A stretch of 64,000 nt of DNA. Source: Halopseudomonas oceani. Lineage in GTDB: Bacteria > Pseudomonadota > Gammaproteobacteria > Pseudomonadales > Pseudomonadaceae. This document shows positions 19,133 through 31,030 of the stretch, piece by piece. The DNA is taken from NCBI RefSeq assembly GCF_002903165.1, contig NZ_PPSK01000003.1, positions 62,001 through 126,000 of the forward strand, read 5' to 3'. Each line of letters opens with the position of its first letter. The stretch's first letter is position 1. The position numbers and the translations under genes were made by a program. The notes below the pieces were generated by a model that saw only the letters and a program-made list of their open reading frames with translations, was not told the DNA's origin and did no database searches.

Positions 19133-20740
19133 ATGACCGATCAAACTACCCGCCTGCCGGTACGCCGCGCACTGATCAGCGTTTCCGACAAGACTGGCAT
19201 CGTCGACTTTGCCCGCGAGCTCAGCGCTCAGGGCGTTGAAATCCTCTCCACCGGCGGCACCTACAAGCTGCTCTGTGAACAGGGTATCAAGGCTGTTGAA
19301 GTAGCCGATTACACCGGCTTTCCGGAAATGATGGACGGCCGGGTCAAGACCCTGCATCCGAAAATCCACGGTGGCATTCTCGGCCGTCGCGATATCGACG
19401 GCGAGGTCATGGCGAAGCACGGCATCCAGCCGATCGATATGGTCGTGGTCAATCTCTACCCCTTCGCGGCAACCGTTGCCAAGCCCGGCTGCACCCTGCC
19501 CGATGCCATCGAGAACATCGATATTGGCGGTCCGACCATGGTTCGCAGTGCAGCGAAGAACCACAAGGACGTTGCCATCGTGGTCAATGCCTGCGACTAC
19601 AGCGACATCCTTGAAGCGCTGAAAAGCGGCGGCCTGACCTACGCTCAGCGCTTCGATCTGGCCCTCAAGGCCTTCGAGCACACCGCCGCCTACGACGGCA
19701 TGATCGCCAACTACCTCGGTACTATCGAGCAGACCCGCGAGACGCTGAGCACCGAAGACCGCGCCGCCTTCCCGCGCACCTTCAACAGCCAGTTTATTAA
19801 AGTGCAGGACATGCGCTACGGCGAGAATCCGCATCAGGCCGCAGCCTTCTACAAGGAAGCAGCGCCCGCCGAAGCCAGCATCGCCACCGCAACCCAGCTG
19901 CAGGGCAAGGAATTGTCCTACAACAATGTAGCCGACACCGACGCCGCGCTGGAATGCGTCAAGAGCTTCACCAAGCCAGCCTGCGTCATCGTCAAGCACG
20001 CCAACCCCTGCGGCGTTGCCGTGGTCCCGGAAGACGAAGGCGGCATCCGCAAAGCCTACGATCTGGCATGGGCCACCGACAGCGAATCCGCTTTCGGCGG
20101 TATTATCGCCTTCAACCGCGAGCTGGACGGCGCCACCGCCGCTGCCATCGTCGAGCGTCAGTTCGTTGAAGTCATCATCGCCCCGCGCATCAGCGCCGAA
20201 GCCCGCGCTGCGGTTGCCGCCAAGGCCAACGTTCGCCTGCTCGAGTGCGGCGAATGGGGCACCGAGCGCCACGCTGACTGGGACTACAAGCGTGTCAATG
20301 GCGGCCTGCTGGTACAGAGCCGCGACACCGGCATGATCACCGTAGATGACCTGAAGGTAGTCACCAAGCGTGCGCCAACCGAACAGGAAATCCACGATCT
20401 GGTGTTCGCCTGGAAGGTTGCCAAGTTCGTCAAATCCAATGCCATCGTCTACGCCAAAGGCCGCCAGACCATCGGTGTCGGCGCCGGCCAGATGAGCCGC
20501 GTCAACTCCGCCCGCATTGCCGCCATCAAAGCCGAGCATGCCGGCCTGCCGGTTGAAGGTGCCGTGATGGCGTCAGACGCCTTCTTCCCGTTCCGCGACG
20601 GCATCGACAACGCCGCCAAGGTGGGCATCAGCGCAGTTATCCAGCCTGGCGGCTCCATGCGCGATCAGGAAGTGATTGACGCAGCCGACGAAGCCGGCAT
20701 TGCCATGGTCTTCACCGGCATGCGCCATTTCCGCCACTAA
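19133..20740 (+). CDS. purH: Bifunctional AICAR formyltransferase / IMP cyclohydrolase
   Basis: A 535-residue enzyme for the last two steps of IMP synthesis. The N-terminal IMP cyclohydrolase (MGS-like) domain, about residues 1-200, has [49 protein letters not shown] and [15 protein letters not shown]. The C-terminal transformylase has [45 protein letters not shown] and the ending [20 protein letters not shown] purD gene follows after 91 bases that hold the third heptad repeat. No PurR-type operator was recognised. Confidence 0.98.
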   Translation: MTDQTTRLPVRRALISVSDKTGIVDFARELSAQGVEILSTGGTYKLLCEQGIKAVEVADYTGFPEMMDGRVKTLHPKIHGGILGRRDIDGEVMAKHGIQPIDMVVVNLYPFAATVAKPGCTLPDAIENIDIGGPTMVRSAAKNHKDVAIVVNACDYSDILEALKSGGLTYAQRFDLALKAFEHTAAYDGMIANYLGTIEQTRETLSTEDRAAFPRTFNSQFIKVQDMRYGENPHQAAAFYKEAAPAEASIATATQLQGKELSYNNVADTDAALECVKSFTKPACVIVKHANPCGVAVVPEDEGGIRKAYDLAWATDSESAFGGIIAFNRELDGATAAAIVERQFVEVIIAPRISAEARAAVAAKANVRLLECGEWGTERHADWDYKRVNGGLLVQSRDTGMITVDDLKVVTKRAPTEQEIHDLVFAWKVAKFVKSNAIVYAKGRQTIGVGAGQMSRVNSARIAAIKAEHAGLPVEGAVMASDAFFPFRDGIDNAAKVGISAVIQPGGSMRDQEVIDAADEAGIAMVFTGMRHFRH

Positions 20741-20745
20741 TCCCT

Positions 20746-20813
20746 GAGCCGCAAGCCGCAAGCCGCAAGCAGAGCGCCCCACAGCGCCGCTTGCAGCTTG
20801 AAGCTTGAAGCTC
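20746..20813. repeat. Heptad-periodic inverted repeat, copy 3 (purH-purD gap)
   Basis: The left arm (20746-20770) is GAGC plus three perfect GCCGCAA units. The right arm (20789-20813) is built of TTGCAGC, TTGAAGC, TTGAAGC. The left arm and the reverse complement of the right arm agree at 20 of 25 positions, giving a long hairpin with an 18-base loop (20771-20788). It starts 6 bases after the purH stop and ends 18 bases before the purD start, just ahead of its AGGAGAG ribosome site. Confidence 0.8.
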
Positions 20814-20831
20814 TCTCCATAGGAGAGTTAC

Positions 20832-22112
20832 ATGAATGTACTGATTATCGGCAGCGGCGGGCGTGAGCACGCGCTGGCGTGGAAAGTGGCGCAGGATGAG
20901 CGCGTCGAGAAGGTATTTGTCGCCCCGGGTAACGCCGGCACAGCAATCGAGGCCAAGTGCGAAAATGTCGCGATCGACGTACTGGACCTGGACGCGTTGG
21001 TCGCCTTTGCCAAGGGCAACGTCGCCCTGACCATCGTCGGCCCCGAGGCTCCGCTGGTTGCCGGCGTCGTCGATCGCTTCCGCGAACATGGCCTCGCCTG
21101 TTTCGGGCCAACCGCCGGTGCCGCACAACTGGAAGGCTCCAAGGCCTTCACCAAGGACTTCCTGGCGCGTCACCAGATCCCGACCGCCGAGTACCAGAAC
21201 TTCACCGAGATCGAGCCCGCCCTCGCCTACCTCCAAGAAAAGGGCGCGCCCATTGTGATCAAGGCGGACGGTCTGGCTGCGGGCAAGGGCGTGATCGTCG
21301 CGATGACCCTGGCCGAGGCCGAGGATGCCGTGCGCGACATGCTGGCTGGCAACGCCTTTGGTGAAGCCGGCTCGCGCGTGGTGATTGAGGAGTTTCTGGA
21401 TGGCGAAGAAGCCAGCTTCATTGTCATGGTCGACGGTGAGCACGTCCTGCCGATGGCCACCAGCCAGGACCACAAACGTGTTGGCGACGGCGATACCGGC
21501 CCCAACACTGGCGGAATGGGCGCCTACTCGCCAGCCCCTGTGGTCACCGACGCGGTCCACCAACGGGTCATGGAACAAGTCATCTGGCCAACCGTGCGCG
21601 GCATGGCTGCCGAAGGCAACGTCTATACCGGCTTCCTGTACGCTGGTCTGATGATCGACGCTGAAGGCAACCCCAAGGTGATCGAGTTCAACTGCCGGTT
21701 TGGCGATCCTGAAACCCAGCCGATCATGCTGCGCCTGCAATCAAGCCTGGTTGCTCTGGTTGAAGCCGCCAATGCCGGCACACTCGATCAGGTAAGTGCT
21801 CAATGGGACCCACGCTGCAGTCTCGGTGTCGTGCTCGCTGCTGGCGGCTACCCTGGGGACTACGCCAAGGGCGACGTCATCAGCGGGCTGGACAAAGCCG
21901 TCAGCGACAGCGGTAAGGTATTCCATGCTGGCACAGCGTTGAAGGATGGCAACGTCACCACCAGCGGTGGTCGCGTGCTCTGCGCAACCGCCCTGGGTGA
22001 AACCGTCAGTGCCGCCCAGCAGGGTGCCTATGAGCTGGCCCGACAGATTAGCTGGAACGGAAGTTTCTTCCGCAACGACATTGGCTACCGAGCCATCGCG
22101 CGGGAGACCTGA
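20832..22112 (+). CDS. purD: Phosphoribosylamine-glycine ligase
   Basis: A 426-residue ATP-grasp enzyme that joins glycine to 5-phosphoribosylamine in purine synthesis. Conserved parts are the start NVLIIGSGGREHALAWKVAQ, GPEAPLVAGVVD, the ATP-grasp lid IVIKADGLAAGKGVIVA, ATSQDHKRVGDGDTGPNTGGMGAY read as two segments, and IEFNCRFGDPETQPI. An AGGAGAG site precedes the ATG. It may be transcribed with purH through the repeat hairpin between them and is closed by a stem-loop before retS. Confidence 0.97.
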   Translation: MNVLIIGSGGREHALAWKVAQDERVEKVFVAPGNAGTAIEAKCENVAIDVLDLDALVAFAKGNVALTIVGPEAPLVAGVVDRFREHGLACFGPTAGAAQLEGSKAFTKDFLARHQIPTAEYQNFTEIEPALAYLQEKGAPIVIKADGLAAGKGVIVAMTLAEAEDAVRDMLAGNAFGEAGSRVVIEEFLDGEEASFIVMVDGEHVLPMATSQDHKRVGDGDTGPNTGGMGAYSPAPVVTDAVHQRVMEQVIWPTVRGMAAEGNVYTGFLYAGLMIDAEGNPKVIEFNCRFGDPETQPIMLRLQSSLVALVEAANAGTLDQVSAQWDPRCSLGVVLAAGGYPGDYAKGDVISGLDKAVSDSGKVFHAGTALKDGNVTTSGGRVLCATALGETVSAAQQGAYELARQISWNGSFFRNDIGYRAIARET

Positions 22113-22118
22113 CCAAGG

Positions 22119-22152
22119 CACGGCCGGACACTACACTGTCCGGCCGTTGCGT
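22119..22152 (+). terminator. Strong hairpin after purD
   Basis: A perfect 10-bp stem, CGGCCGGACA (22121-22130) with TGTCCGGCCG (22137-22146), a 6-base loop, then TTGCGTTTC. The T-tract is broken. It would separate purD from retS. Confidence 0.6.
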
Positions 22153-22180
22153 TTCTGCTACCCAATCGCTGCGCTATACT
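22152..22180 (+). promoter_or_regulatory. Possible retS promoter
   Basis: TATACT (22175-22180) is a good -10 element, 52 bases before the retS start codon. The hexamer 17 bases upstream, TTTCTG (22152-22157), is a poor -35. Confidence 0.4.
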
Positions 22181-22231
22181 GGCTCTCGCGTTGTATCAAC
22201 CGGACATCCAGACCAAGGACAGGACTCACTC

Positions 22232-24973
22232 GTGAAGCATATCGGCTCGTTGATGCTTGCCCTGATTCTGGGCATTGCTTTCACGTTTACTACCTGGATC
22301 GATACGGTGGAAAGCGGCACACCCGCTTACCGTACCTACATCGACGCCAGCGGCGACCTGCTGCTGCAGGACATCCTCTCCAACCGTTACGCCAATCGGT
22401 TTGTACCCGCCCCTTCTTCACCCTTGAGGCTGCCCGGCAATGCGGGTGCGCTCTGGGTCGAGATTAATCTCGACAACGTCGAGAACAAGCTGCTGACGCT
22501 GGAAAACCCTGCGATCGGTCTGATTGAGGTGTATCGCCTGCAGAACGGCGAAACCAGCCAGCTCTATCGCACCGGCAGCCGACTGCCACCAGCGACCAAG
22601 CCACTGCCATTCCATGGCTTTGCCTTCCCCCTTGAAGCCAGCACCAGCACTGGCGACACGCTGATCCTGCGCCTGCAGAGCGACTACCCGCTGAGTACCC
22701 GCATCGCGCTGCTTGACGTCAAGGAGGCTTCCGCACGACACAGCATGCAGCAGACCATGCAGGGCATTCTGGTCGGTCTGATGCTGGCACTGGTTCTGCA
22801 CTGCATCCTGCATGGCGTGCTCGGCCGCGATCCATTCCACCTGTTGCTCGCCGTAGCCAGCCTGCTGATGTCGGTCAGCAGCCTTAGCAACCTAAGCTGG
22901 ATCGCCGAGGCCATGCCTCGCTTGCACAGCCATTCGGGAGAAATCGTCCACCTCAGCGCTTACCCGCTGCTGGCACTGCTTACCTGCTCAGTGCTCGGCG
23001 GGCCGACCCAGCGCAAGTACCGTAACGCAATCTACGCAACAGCGATTGTGACGGCGATGCTGGCAGCCAGCTGCGCGGCATTCCCATCGCTGTTCCGCCT
23101 GCTGACACATACCATTCATCTCGGTCTGCCAGCGGCAATCCTGCTGCTGATCAGTTGGCTGCGCACCCGGCAGCAGCGTCTGGATATCGCCTTCACCCTT
23201 GCTACCTGTCTGTTGCTCGGCAACGGCCTTATGGAGGCGCTGGCCGAAGAGCAACTCCCGGAAGCGTACATTGCCGAGCTGTTGTTATGGAGCGCCCTGG
23301 TTGGCTACAGCTGGAGCCTCTACCTGCGCCTGCAAAACATCATCACCCGCCGCGTGCGTGACCGGCAGGACAATGCCACTGCTCGGGCAGAGCAACGCGC
23401 CAAAGCTGAGTTTCTAGCCCGGATCAGCCACGAGATCCGGACCCCGATGAACGGGGTGCTCGGCATGAGCGAACTGCTGCTCGACACTGCGTTGTCCGCC
23501 AAGCAGCGCGATTACGTGCAAACCATTCACGGCTCCGGCAACGACCTGCTCAACCTGATCAACGAAATTCTCGATATGTCGCGGCTGGAGTCGGGCCAGC
23601 TGACGCTCGAGCGGGTTCAGTTTGACCTGCACGCACTGGTCAATGACTGTCTCGATATCTACCGCGCCCGCGCCGAAGGCCAGGGCATCGAACTGATCGG
23701 CTTTGTGCACCCCGACGTACCCCGCACCATGCAGGGCGACCCCACCCGCCTGCGCCAGATACTGATGAACCTGCTGGCCAACGCACTGCACTACACCGAG
23801 CAAGGCGAAGTGCTGCTGGTTGTTGGCCTGGATCAGAAAGATGGCAGCACACTGCTGCGCTTCGCCATCCAGGATACCGGCGCAGGGATGCCGGAGGACG
23901 CGCGCAGCAGCCTGCTCAACAGCGACTTCAAGGTTACCCGTTTCCTGGATCAGTCCGATACCGACGGCAAGTTGCCACTGGTGATTACCCGCCAGTTGAT
24001 CAACATGATGAAAGGACAGCTCGGTATCAAGTACGGCAGTGACCAAGGGACTACCGTCTGGTTTACCCTCCCGGCAACCAGCCTGGACGCAAGCACTGAC
24101 GCCAATACCGACGGCAACAGCCTGACCGATCGTAACGTGCTGATCGTCGACGACAACGCCACCTGCCGCAAGGTACTGCAGCAACAGACCGCCGCCTGGG
24201 GCATGCGTGCCCAGTGCGCCTCGAGTGGCCGCGAGGCACTGGCCCTGCTGCGTAGCCAGGCCAATCTTGGCAACCCGTTCGAGATTATCCTGCTCGACCA
24301 GTCAATGCCCGGCATGAGTGGCGTGGAGCTCGCTGCACGCATCAAGGACGACCCGGTCATCAACAAAGAACTGCTGATCATCATGCTGACCGGTATCAAT
24401 CAAGTACCCAGCCGGGTGATCGCCCGCAATGCCGGTATTCGTCGCATTCTCAGCAAACCGGTCGCCGGCTACACCCTGCGGACCACCCTGATCGACGAAT
24501 GGACACAACGCAGCACCCCTGCTCTCGACAGCAGTGACCGCGACCAGCCCAGTACCGAGCAGAGCAGCGACAACTTCAGAGTACTGATCGCCGAAGACAA
24601 CGCTATCTCGACCAAGGTGATTCTGGGAATGCTGGCGAAGCTGCAGGTGTCTGCCACAGCTGTGGAAAATGGCGCCATGGCTTTGGAAGCGGTACAGCAG
24701 CAACCGTTCGACCTGGTATTGATGGACTGTGAGATGCCGGAGATGGACGGATTTACTGCCGCCGAGCGAATTCGCCAGTGGGAACAGCGCTCGGGTAGCC
24801 AGCCGGTGCCAATCATCGCCCTAACCGCCCACATTCTTCCCGAGCACCGCGAACGGGCGCGCAAGGCAGGAATGAACGGCCATATGGCCAAGCCGGTTGA
24901 GCTGAGCCAACTACGCGAGCAACTGCAGCACTGGCGTGAGCAAAAGGCCGAAAGTGACCTTAGCCTGCTCTGA
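22232..24973 (+). CDS. retS: Hybrid sensor kinase RetS
   Basis: A 913-residue hybrid sensor, the regulator of exopolysaccharide and type III secretion. Domains in order: a membrane segment at the start, a periplasmic 7TMR-DISMED2-like sensor (about 40-180), seven membrane helices (about 185-375), a HisKA with His400 in ARISHEIRTPMNGVLGM, an HATPase with ILMNLLANAL and DTGAGMP, and two receiver domains with Asp689 (LLDQSMPGMSG) and Asp832 (MDCEMPEMDG). In P. aeruginosa RetS restrains the kinase GacS, so the Gac/Rsm switch stays in the planktonic state. The second ATP-binding glycine motif is missing (GKLPLVITRQL). The start is GTG with an AGGACAGGA site. Position after purD supports orthology with PA4856. 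Confidence 0.9.
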   Translation: MKHIGSLMLALILGIAFTFTTWIDTVESGTPAYRTYIDASGDLLLQDILSNRYANRFVPAPSSPLRLPGNAGALWVEINLDNVENKLLTLENPAIGLIEVYRLQNGETSQLYRTGSRLPPATKPLPFHGFAFPLEASTSTGDTLILRLQSDYPLSTRIALLDVKEASARHSMQQTMQGILVGLMLALVLHCILHGVLGRDPFHLLLAVASLLMSVSSLSNLSWIAEAMPRLHSHSGEIVHLSAYPLLALLTCSVLGGPTQRKYRNAIYATAIVTAMLAASCAAFPSLFRLLTHTIHLGLPAAILLLISWLRTRQQRLDIAFTLATCLLLGNGLMEALAEEQLPEAYIAELLLWSALVGYSWSLYLRLQNIITRRVRDRQDNATARAEQRAKAEFLARISHEIRTPMNGVLGMSELLLDTALSAKQRDYVQTIHGSGNDLLNLINEILDMSRLESGQLTLERVQFDLHALVNDCLDIYRARAEGQGIELIGFVHPDVPRTMQGDPTRLRQILMNLLANALHYTEQGEVLLVVGLDQKDGSTLLRFAIQDTGAGMPEDARSSLLNSDFKVTRFLDQSDTDGKLPLVITRQLINMMKGQLGIKYGSDQGTTVWFTLPATSLDASTDANTDGNSLTDRNVLIVDDNATCRKVLQQQTAAWGMRAQCASSGREALALLRSQANLGNPFEIILLDQSMPGMSGVELAARIKDDPVINKELLIIMLTGINQVPSRVIARNAGIRRILSKPVAGYTLRTTLIDEWTQRSTPALDSSDRDQPSTEQSSDNFRVLIAEDNAISTKVILGMLAKLQVSATAVENGAMALEAVQQQPFDLVLMDCEMPEMDGFTAAERIRQWEQRSGSQPVPIIALTAHILPEHRERARKAGMNGHMAKPVELSQLREQLQHWREQKAESDLSLL

Positions 24974-24974
24974 G

Positions 24975-24997
24975 GGCGGTGCCGCTAACAGACCGCC
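24975..24997 (+). other. Stem-loop in the retS-ygiQ convergent gap
   Basis: GGCGGT (24975-24980) pairs with ACCGCC (24992-24997) right after the retS stop codon. No T-tract follows. The rest of the 187-base gap to ygiQ shows nothing I recognise. Confidence 0.3.
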
Positions 24998-25160
24998 GCT
25001 GCGGCATAGTCAGCCCACCACCGCATCCAGACTTCACTCAGCATGACGACGCCCTCCGTGTAGGGGCAGCGACTTACCGCGCTGCCTGCTATTCACTGTA
25101 GGCGTAAGCGCACGCAACGGCCATTCGAAAACCGCTATCAGCGCAATAGAACCGTCGCGT

Positions 25161-27383
<2,223 letters not shown>

Positions 27384-27385
27384 GC

Positions 27386-28789
27386 TTACTCCTCCCCGTA
27401 GCCGGAATAGGAACCGGGTGCGAGGTTTTCAAAACGGGTGTATTTGCCCAGAAACGCCATCCGTGCCGTACCAATGGGACCGTTACGCTGCTTGCCGATA
27501 ATCAGCTCAGCCATACCCTTGTCCTGGGTATCGGGGTGATAGACCTCATCACGATAGACGAACATGATGACGTCGGCGTCCTGCTCGATCGCACCAGACT
27601 CACGCAAGTCGGAGTTGATCGGACGTTTGTTGGGCCGCTGTTCAAGTGAGCGGTTGAGCTGCGACAGGGCGATCACCGGCACGTTGAACTCTTTGGCGAG
27701 CGCCTTGAGCGAGCGGGAGATTTCGGAAATCTCGTTGGTCCGGTTCTCGGAACTGGCGCCACCGATGCGCATCAGCTGCAGGTAATCGATCATGATCATC
27801 GCCAGATCGCCGTGTTCGCGGACAATACGACGGGCACGGGTACGCATCTCCATCGGTGACAGGCCGGCAGTATCATCAATAAATAGCTTGCGGTCGTTCA
27901 GCATGTTGACGGCAGAGGTCAACCGCGGCCAATCCTCGTCGTCTAAACGCCCTGAGCGCACCTTGGTCTGGTCGATACGCCCCAGCGACGACAACATACG
28001 CATGATCAGTGACTCACCTGGCATCTCCAGGGAGAACACCAGCACCGCCTTGTCGCTGCGCATGACTGCGTTCTCGACCAGGTTCATCGCGAACGTGGTC
28101 TTACCCATCGATGGACGACCCGCAACGATAATCAAGTCAGCCGGCTGCAGGCCCGACGTCATGTTGTCGAGTTCGGTAAAGCCCGTTGAGAGTCCAGTGA
28201 TCGAGCCCTCGCTGTTAAACAGGGTATCGATACGGTCAATTGCCTTGGTCAACAGCGTGTTGACGCCCTCTGGTCCGCCGGTCTTGGGGCGGCTCTCGGC
28301 AATCGAGAAAATCTTGCGCTCGGCTTCGTCGAGCACTTCGGTGGCCTGCATCCCCTTGGGGTTGAAGGCGGTGTCGGCAATCTCCGTACTGACACTGATC
28401 AGTTGGCGCAGCGTGGAGCGCTCGCGAATGATCTGTGCATAGGCGCTGATGTTGGCTACCGAGGGCGTATTCTTGGCCAGTTGACCGAGGTAGGCGAGCC
28501 CGCCAACCTGATCGATCAACCCCTCCTTGTCGAGATCCTCTGCCAGCGTAACGACGTCGAATGGCTGGTTGCGTGACGCCAGTCGTACCAGCGCCTTAAA
28601 GATCATCCGGTGGTCGTGCCGATAGAAATCACTTTCGCTGAGCAGCTCAGCGACCCGCTCCCACGCCATGTTATCCAGCATGACGCCACCAAGCACGGCC
28701 TGCTCAGCCTCGATGGAGTGCGGCGGAACCTTCAATGCTGCGGTCTGCAGATCGAGTTCAGGGTGTTCGGTATACAGGGTTTCAGTCAT
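27386..28789 (-). CDS. dnaB: Replicative DNA helicase DnaB
   Basis: A 467-residue hexameric helicase that unwinds DNA at the replication fork. The N-terminal primase-interacting domain has [20 protein letters not shown]. The RecA-like core has the Walker A segment [21 protein letters not shown], then [28 protein letters not shown] (Walker B) and [14 protein letters not shown]. There is no intein. The frame is open to 28861, but that extension runs into a 14-bp perfect hairpin; the ATG at 28789 gives the family start [12 protein letters not shown]. The ribosome site is weak. Confidence 0.97.
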   Translation of the reverse strand: MTETLYTEHPELDLQTAALKVPPHSIEAEQAVLGGVMLDNMAWERVAELLSESDFYRHDHRMIFKALVRLASRNQPFDVVTLAEDLDKEGLIDQVGGLAYLGQLAKNTPSVANISAYAQIIRERSTLRQLISVSTEIADTAFNPKGMQATEVLDEAERKIFSIAESRPKTGGPEGVNTLLTKAIDRIDTLFNSEGSITGLSTGFTELDNMTSGLQPADLIIVAGRPSMGKTTFAMNLVENAVMRSDKAVLVFSLEMPGESLIMRMLSSLGRIDQTKVRSGRLDDEDWPRLTSAVNMLNDRKLFIDDTAGLSPMEMRTRARRIVREHGDLAMIMIDYLQLMRIGGASSENRTNEISEISRSLKALAKEFNVPVIALSQLNRSLEQRPNKRPINSDLRESGAIEQDADVIMFVYRDEVYHPDTQDKGMAELIIGKQRNGPIGTARMAFLGKYTRFENLAPGSYSGYGEE

Positions 28790-28824
28790 GAACAGGTGCT
28801 CGAAACGGCTGGTACAGAAATGCA

Positions 28825-28856
28825 ACACGGCGCCTGTCCGGAGACAGGCGCCGTGT
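28825..28856 (-). other. Long perfect hairpin upstream of dnaB
   Basis: A 14-bp perfect inverted repeat, ACACGGCGCCTGTC / GACAGGCGCCGTGT, with a 4-base loop (28839-28842). On the dnaB strand the next bases are TGCATTTCTG, so it lacks a real T-tract. It begins 36 bases before the dnaB start codon. It could be a terminator/attenuator or an RNA processing site between rplI and dnaB. Confidence 0.6.
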
Positions 28857-28888
28857 GACAAGTCTAACGATAATGCCTCGGCAAATCA

Positions 28889-28903
28889 CCCGCCGAAGGC
28901 GGG
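28889..28903 (-). terminator. Stem-loop after rplI
   Basis: CCCGCC and GGCGGG pair around a 3-base loop about 22 bases after the rplI stop; an outer GGCAA/TTGCC pair extends it. TGATTTGCC follows on the minus strand. Probably a partial terminator of the ribosomal protein operon. Confidence 0.45.
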
Positions 28904-28924
28904 GGTTGCCAAGGCAGACCGTTA

Positions 28925-29371
28925 TCAGCCGGCTACAACAACCAGCTTGACGGTGGCGTCAACGTCGGTGTGCAGCTGCACAACAACATCGAACTCACCG
29001 ACATTGCGCAGAGCGCCGTCGGGCAGACGAACTTCGCTCTTCTCGATGGCAACGCCAGCTGCGGTAACAGCATCGGCGATGTCGCGAGTACCGATAGAAC
29101 CGAACAGCTTGCCCTCTTCGCCAGCGTTAGCAGCGATGGTAACAGTCAGTTCAGCCAGTTGAGCAGCGCGGGCGTCAGCCTCGGCCTTCTTCTCGGCAGC
29201 CAGTTTTTCCAGTTCGGCGCGGCGAGCTTCGAACGCAGCAACGTTGTCAGCTGTGGCCGGAGTAGCCTTGCCGAAAGGCAGCAGGAAATTGCGAGCGTAA
29301 CCAGCCTTTACAGCAACCTTGTCGCCCAGGTTACCCAGGTTCGCGATCTTTTCGAGCAGGATAACTTCCAT
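28925..29371 (-). CDS. rplI: 50S ribosomal protein L9
   Basis: A 148-residue large-subunit protein that bridges the L1 stalk base and a neighbouring ribosome. The start [32 protein letters not shown] is read as the conserved rRNA-binding N-domain; a long connecting helix (about 40-75) leads to the C-domain ([19 protein letters not shown]). It closes the rpsF-rpsR-DUF2232-rplI operon, 18 bases after DUF2232. Confidence 0.98.
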   Translation of the reverse strand: MEVILLEKIANLGNLGDKVAVKAGYARNFLLPFGKATPATADNVAAFEARRAELEKLAAEKKAEADARAAQLAELTVTIAANAGEEGKLFGSIGTRDIADAVTAAGVAIEKSEVRLPDGALRNVGEFDVVVQLHTDVDATVKLVVVAG

Positions 29372-29389
29372 TGCGATGACCTCTTTAAT

Positions 29390-30289
29390 TCAACCTTGAC
29401 CGTTTGAGTCATCGTTTCCACCGGGGCCAGAAACCGGCTGCAGGCGGGAACGGAAATCAAACAGACTATCAATAAACGCCAAAAACATGATCAGGGGGTA
29501 CAGCACTTGCCAGACAAAAATCAGCGCGACGTACATCACGACCAACGGACCGATGCCGAGCCGCTTGATACCGACCACGCCATGTACCAGCGCCAGACCG
29601 GCAAACAACAACGGTACAGTGGCAATCGGAGCCAACATGGCCAGTGAGTCAATCTGGGGGCCGACAAACACCAGCACCACCAGCGCGATACTCATCCACG
29701 GCGCCAAACGCAAACGGTGAAACTCACTGCGAAACCCGCCAGGGTTGAACAACCGAGCCTGCCAGGCACGCGCGAGAATCAAGCACACCAGCGTCATGGC
29801 TGCATGGGTTGCCCCCATCAGGCCTGCCAGCAGCGGCACCATCAGTGCCTGCAGGCGGGCCAGTGCAGCCTCGTCCACGTCCGCGCTCAACTCAGTCAGC
29901 ATTTGCGGCAATGCAGATTTAATCTGCTCTGCCACCTCTTGCAACGGGCACTGCAGGGTAGCCAGTAGCACCATTGCAAACACCAGTCCGAGCGGCGCAG
30001 CCGCCATCGTCACCAGCGACCACTCACTACGTTGACGCAACAGCAGCGCCAATGCCGAACAGCCCAACAACACCATCAGCGGTGTGGGGTCACCCAGCAG
30101 CGCCCAGGCAACTGCAGGCAAGGAAGCCCACACCAGCACTGGAAAACCTTCCGACCACCCCCGGCGCAACAGCACAAGAGCCATTGCTACCGCGCCAAAC
30201 CAGAACAGCATGGGCACTGCGATCGACAAACCCACCACGAGAGTGGCTTGTCTACGACCGCGCAAGATGAACTCAGCCAGCCCCTGCAT
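29390..30289 (-). CDS. DUF2232 family membrane protein
   Basis: A 299-residue protein with about eight hydrophobic segments, no obvious catalytic motif and a short disordered tail (GPGGNDDSNGQG). It resembles the YybS/DUF2232 group, which in many bacteria sits between rpsR and rplI. Its function is unknown to me. It is placed 39 bases after rpsR and 18 before rplI, so it is expressed with ribosomal proteins; that suggests a role tied to growth, but nothing more can be read from the sequence. Confidence 0.82.
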   Translation of the reverse strand: MQGLAEFILRGRRQATLVVGLSIAVPMLFWFGAVAMALVLLRRGWSEGFPVLVWASLPAVAWALLGDPTPLMVLLGCSALALLLRQRSEWSLVTMAAAPLGLVFAMVLLATLQCPLQEVAEQIKSALPQMLTELSADVDEAALARLQALMVPLLAGLMGATHAAMTLVCLILARAWQARLFNPGGFRSEFHRLRLAPWMSIALVVLVFVGPQIDSLAMLAPIATVPLLFAGLALVHGVVGIKRLGIGPLVVMYVALIFVWQVLYPLIMFLAFIDSLFDFRSRLQPVSGPGGNDDSNGQG

Positions 30290-30328
30290 GCCTATTCGGC
30301 TTCCTGATCAATTACTTTTGGCTACCAA

Positions 30329-30559
30329 TTAACGACCGTGGCCGTCGGTGTAAGGCAGCAGAGCCAGGTAGCGGGCGCGCTTGATAGCGACAGCCAGCTG
30401 ACGCTGGTACTTAGCCTTGGTACCGGTAATACGGCTCGGGACAATCTTGCCGGTCTCGGTAACGTAGGCCTTCAGAGTGTTGAGATCTTTGTAATCGATC
30501 TCTTTAACGCCTTCAGCGGTAAAACGGCAGAACTTTCTGCGACGGAAAAAACGTGCCAT
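30329..30559 (-). CDS. rpsR: 30S ribosomal protein S18
   Basis: A 76-residue small-subunit protein that forms a dimer with S6 on the 16S rRNA platform. [20 protein letters not shown], the core [19 protein letters not shown] and the end [12 protein letters not shown] are diagnostic. An AGGAGAC site precedes the ATG; it lies 40 bases after rpsF. With S6 it probably represses its own operon through the leader at 31031-31075. Confidence 0.98.
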   Translation of the reverse strand: MARFFRRRKFCRFTAEGVKEIDYKDLNTLKAYVTETGKIVPSRITGTKAKYQRQLAVAIKRARYLALLPYTDGHGR

Positions 30560-30599
30560 GGCAGCGTCTCCTTAATTCTGGAATGGGAACTGAAAAAAC

Positions 30600-31025
30600 T
30601 TACTCGTCGTCACCGTTGTCATCGGTGTCATTGCTGTCAGCGTTGTCGCTGGAGTCATTGTCATCGTTGCGCTCGCGACGCTCGCGACGCTCACCACGAC
30701 CACTCTCTTCAGCCTTGAGCATGTCGGACTGTTCAGTAACGGCTTCGTCACGGCGGATGACCATGTTACGAATCACGGCATCGTTGTAACGGAAGTTTTC
30801 AGTCAGCTCTTCCAGTGCTTTGGCGCTGCACTCAACATTCATCATGATGTAGTGCGCTTTGTGAACCTTGTCGATCGGGTAAGCCAGTTGACGGCGGCCC
30901 CAATCTTCCAGACGGTGCAGTTTGCCGCCGTCTTCTTCGATCAGCTTGGTGTAACGCTCAACCATCGCGTTAACCTGCTCGCTCTGGTCCGGGTGAACCA
31001 GAAATACGATTTCGTAATGACGCAT
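30600..31025 (-). CDS. rpsF: 30S ribosomal protein S6
   Basis: A 141-residue small-subunit protein. The ferredoxin-like fold is clear: [63 protein letters not shown] read in parts. Beyond residue 105 there is a charged tail, first basic ([11 protein letters not shown]) then acidic with many Asp, Ser and Asn, ending in DDE. In E. coli RimK adds glutamates to the S6 tail; whether that happens here is unknown. It is the first gene of the operon and its AAGGAG ribosome site is part of a leader hairpin. Confidence 0.98.
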   Translation of the reverse strand: MRHYEIVFLVHPDQSEQVNAMVERYTKLIEEDGGKLHRLEDWGRRQLAYPIDKVHKAHYIMMNVECSAKALEELTENFRYNDAVIRNMVIRRDEAVTEQSDMLKAEESGRGERRERRERNDDNDSSDNADSNDTDDNGDDE

Positions 31026-31030
31026 ACAAG

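Noticed and set aside
19091-20539. 482-codon minus-strand open frame opposite purH
   Set aside because: Antisense to conserved purH codons; the translation is low-complexity Gly/Ala/Asp/Val-rich, typical of a GC shadow frame.
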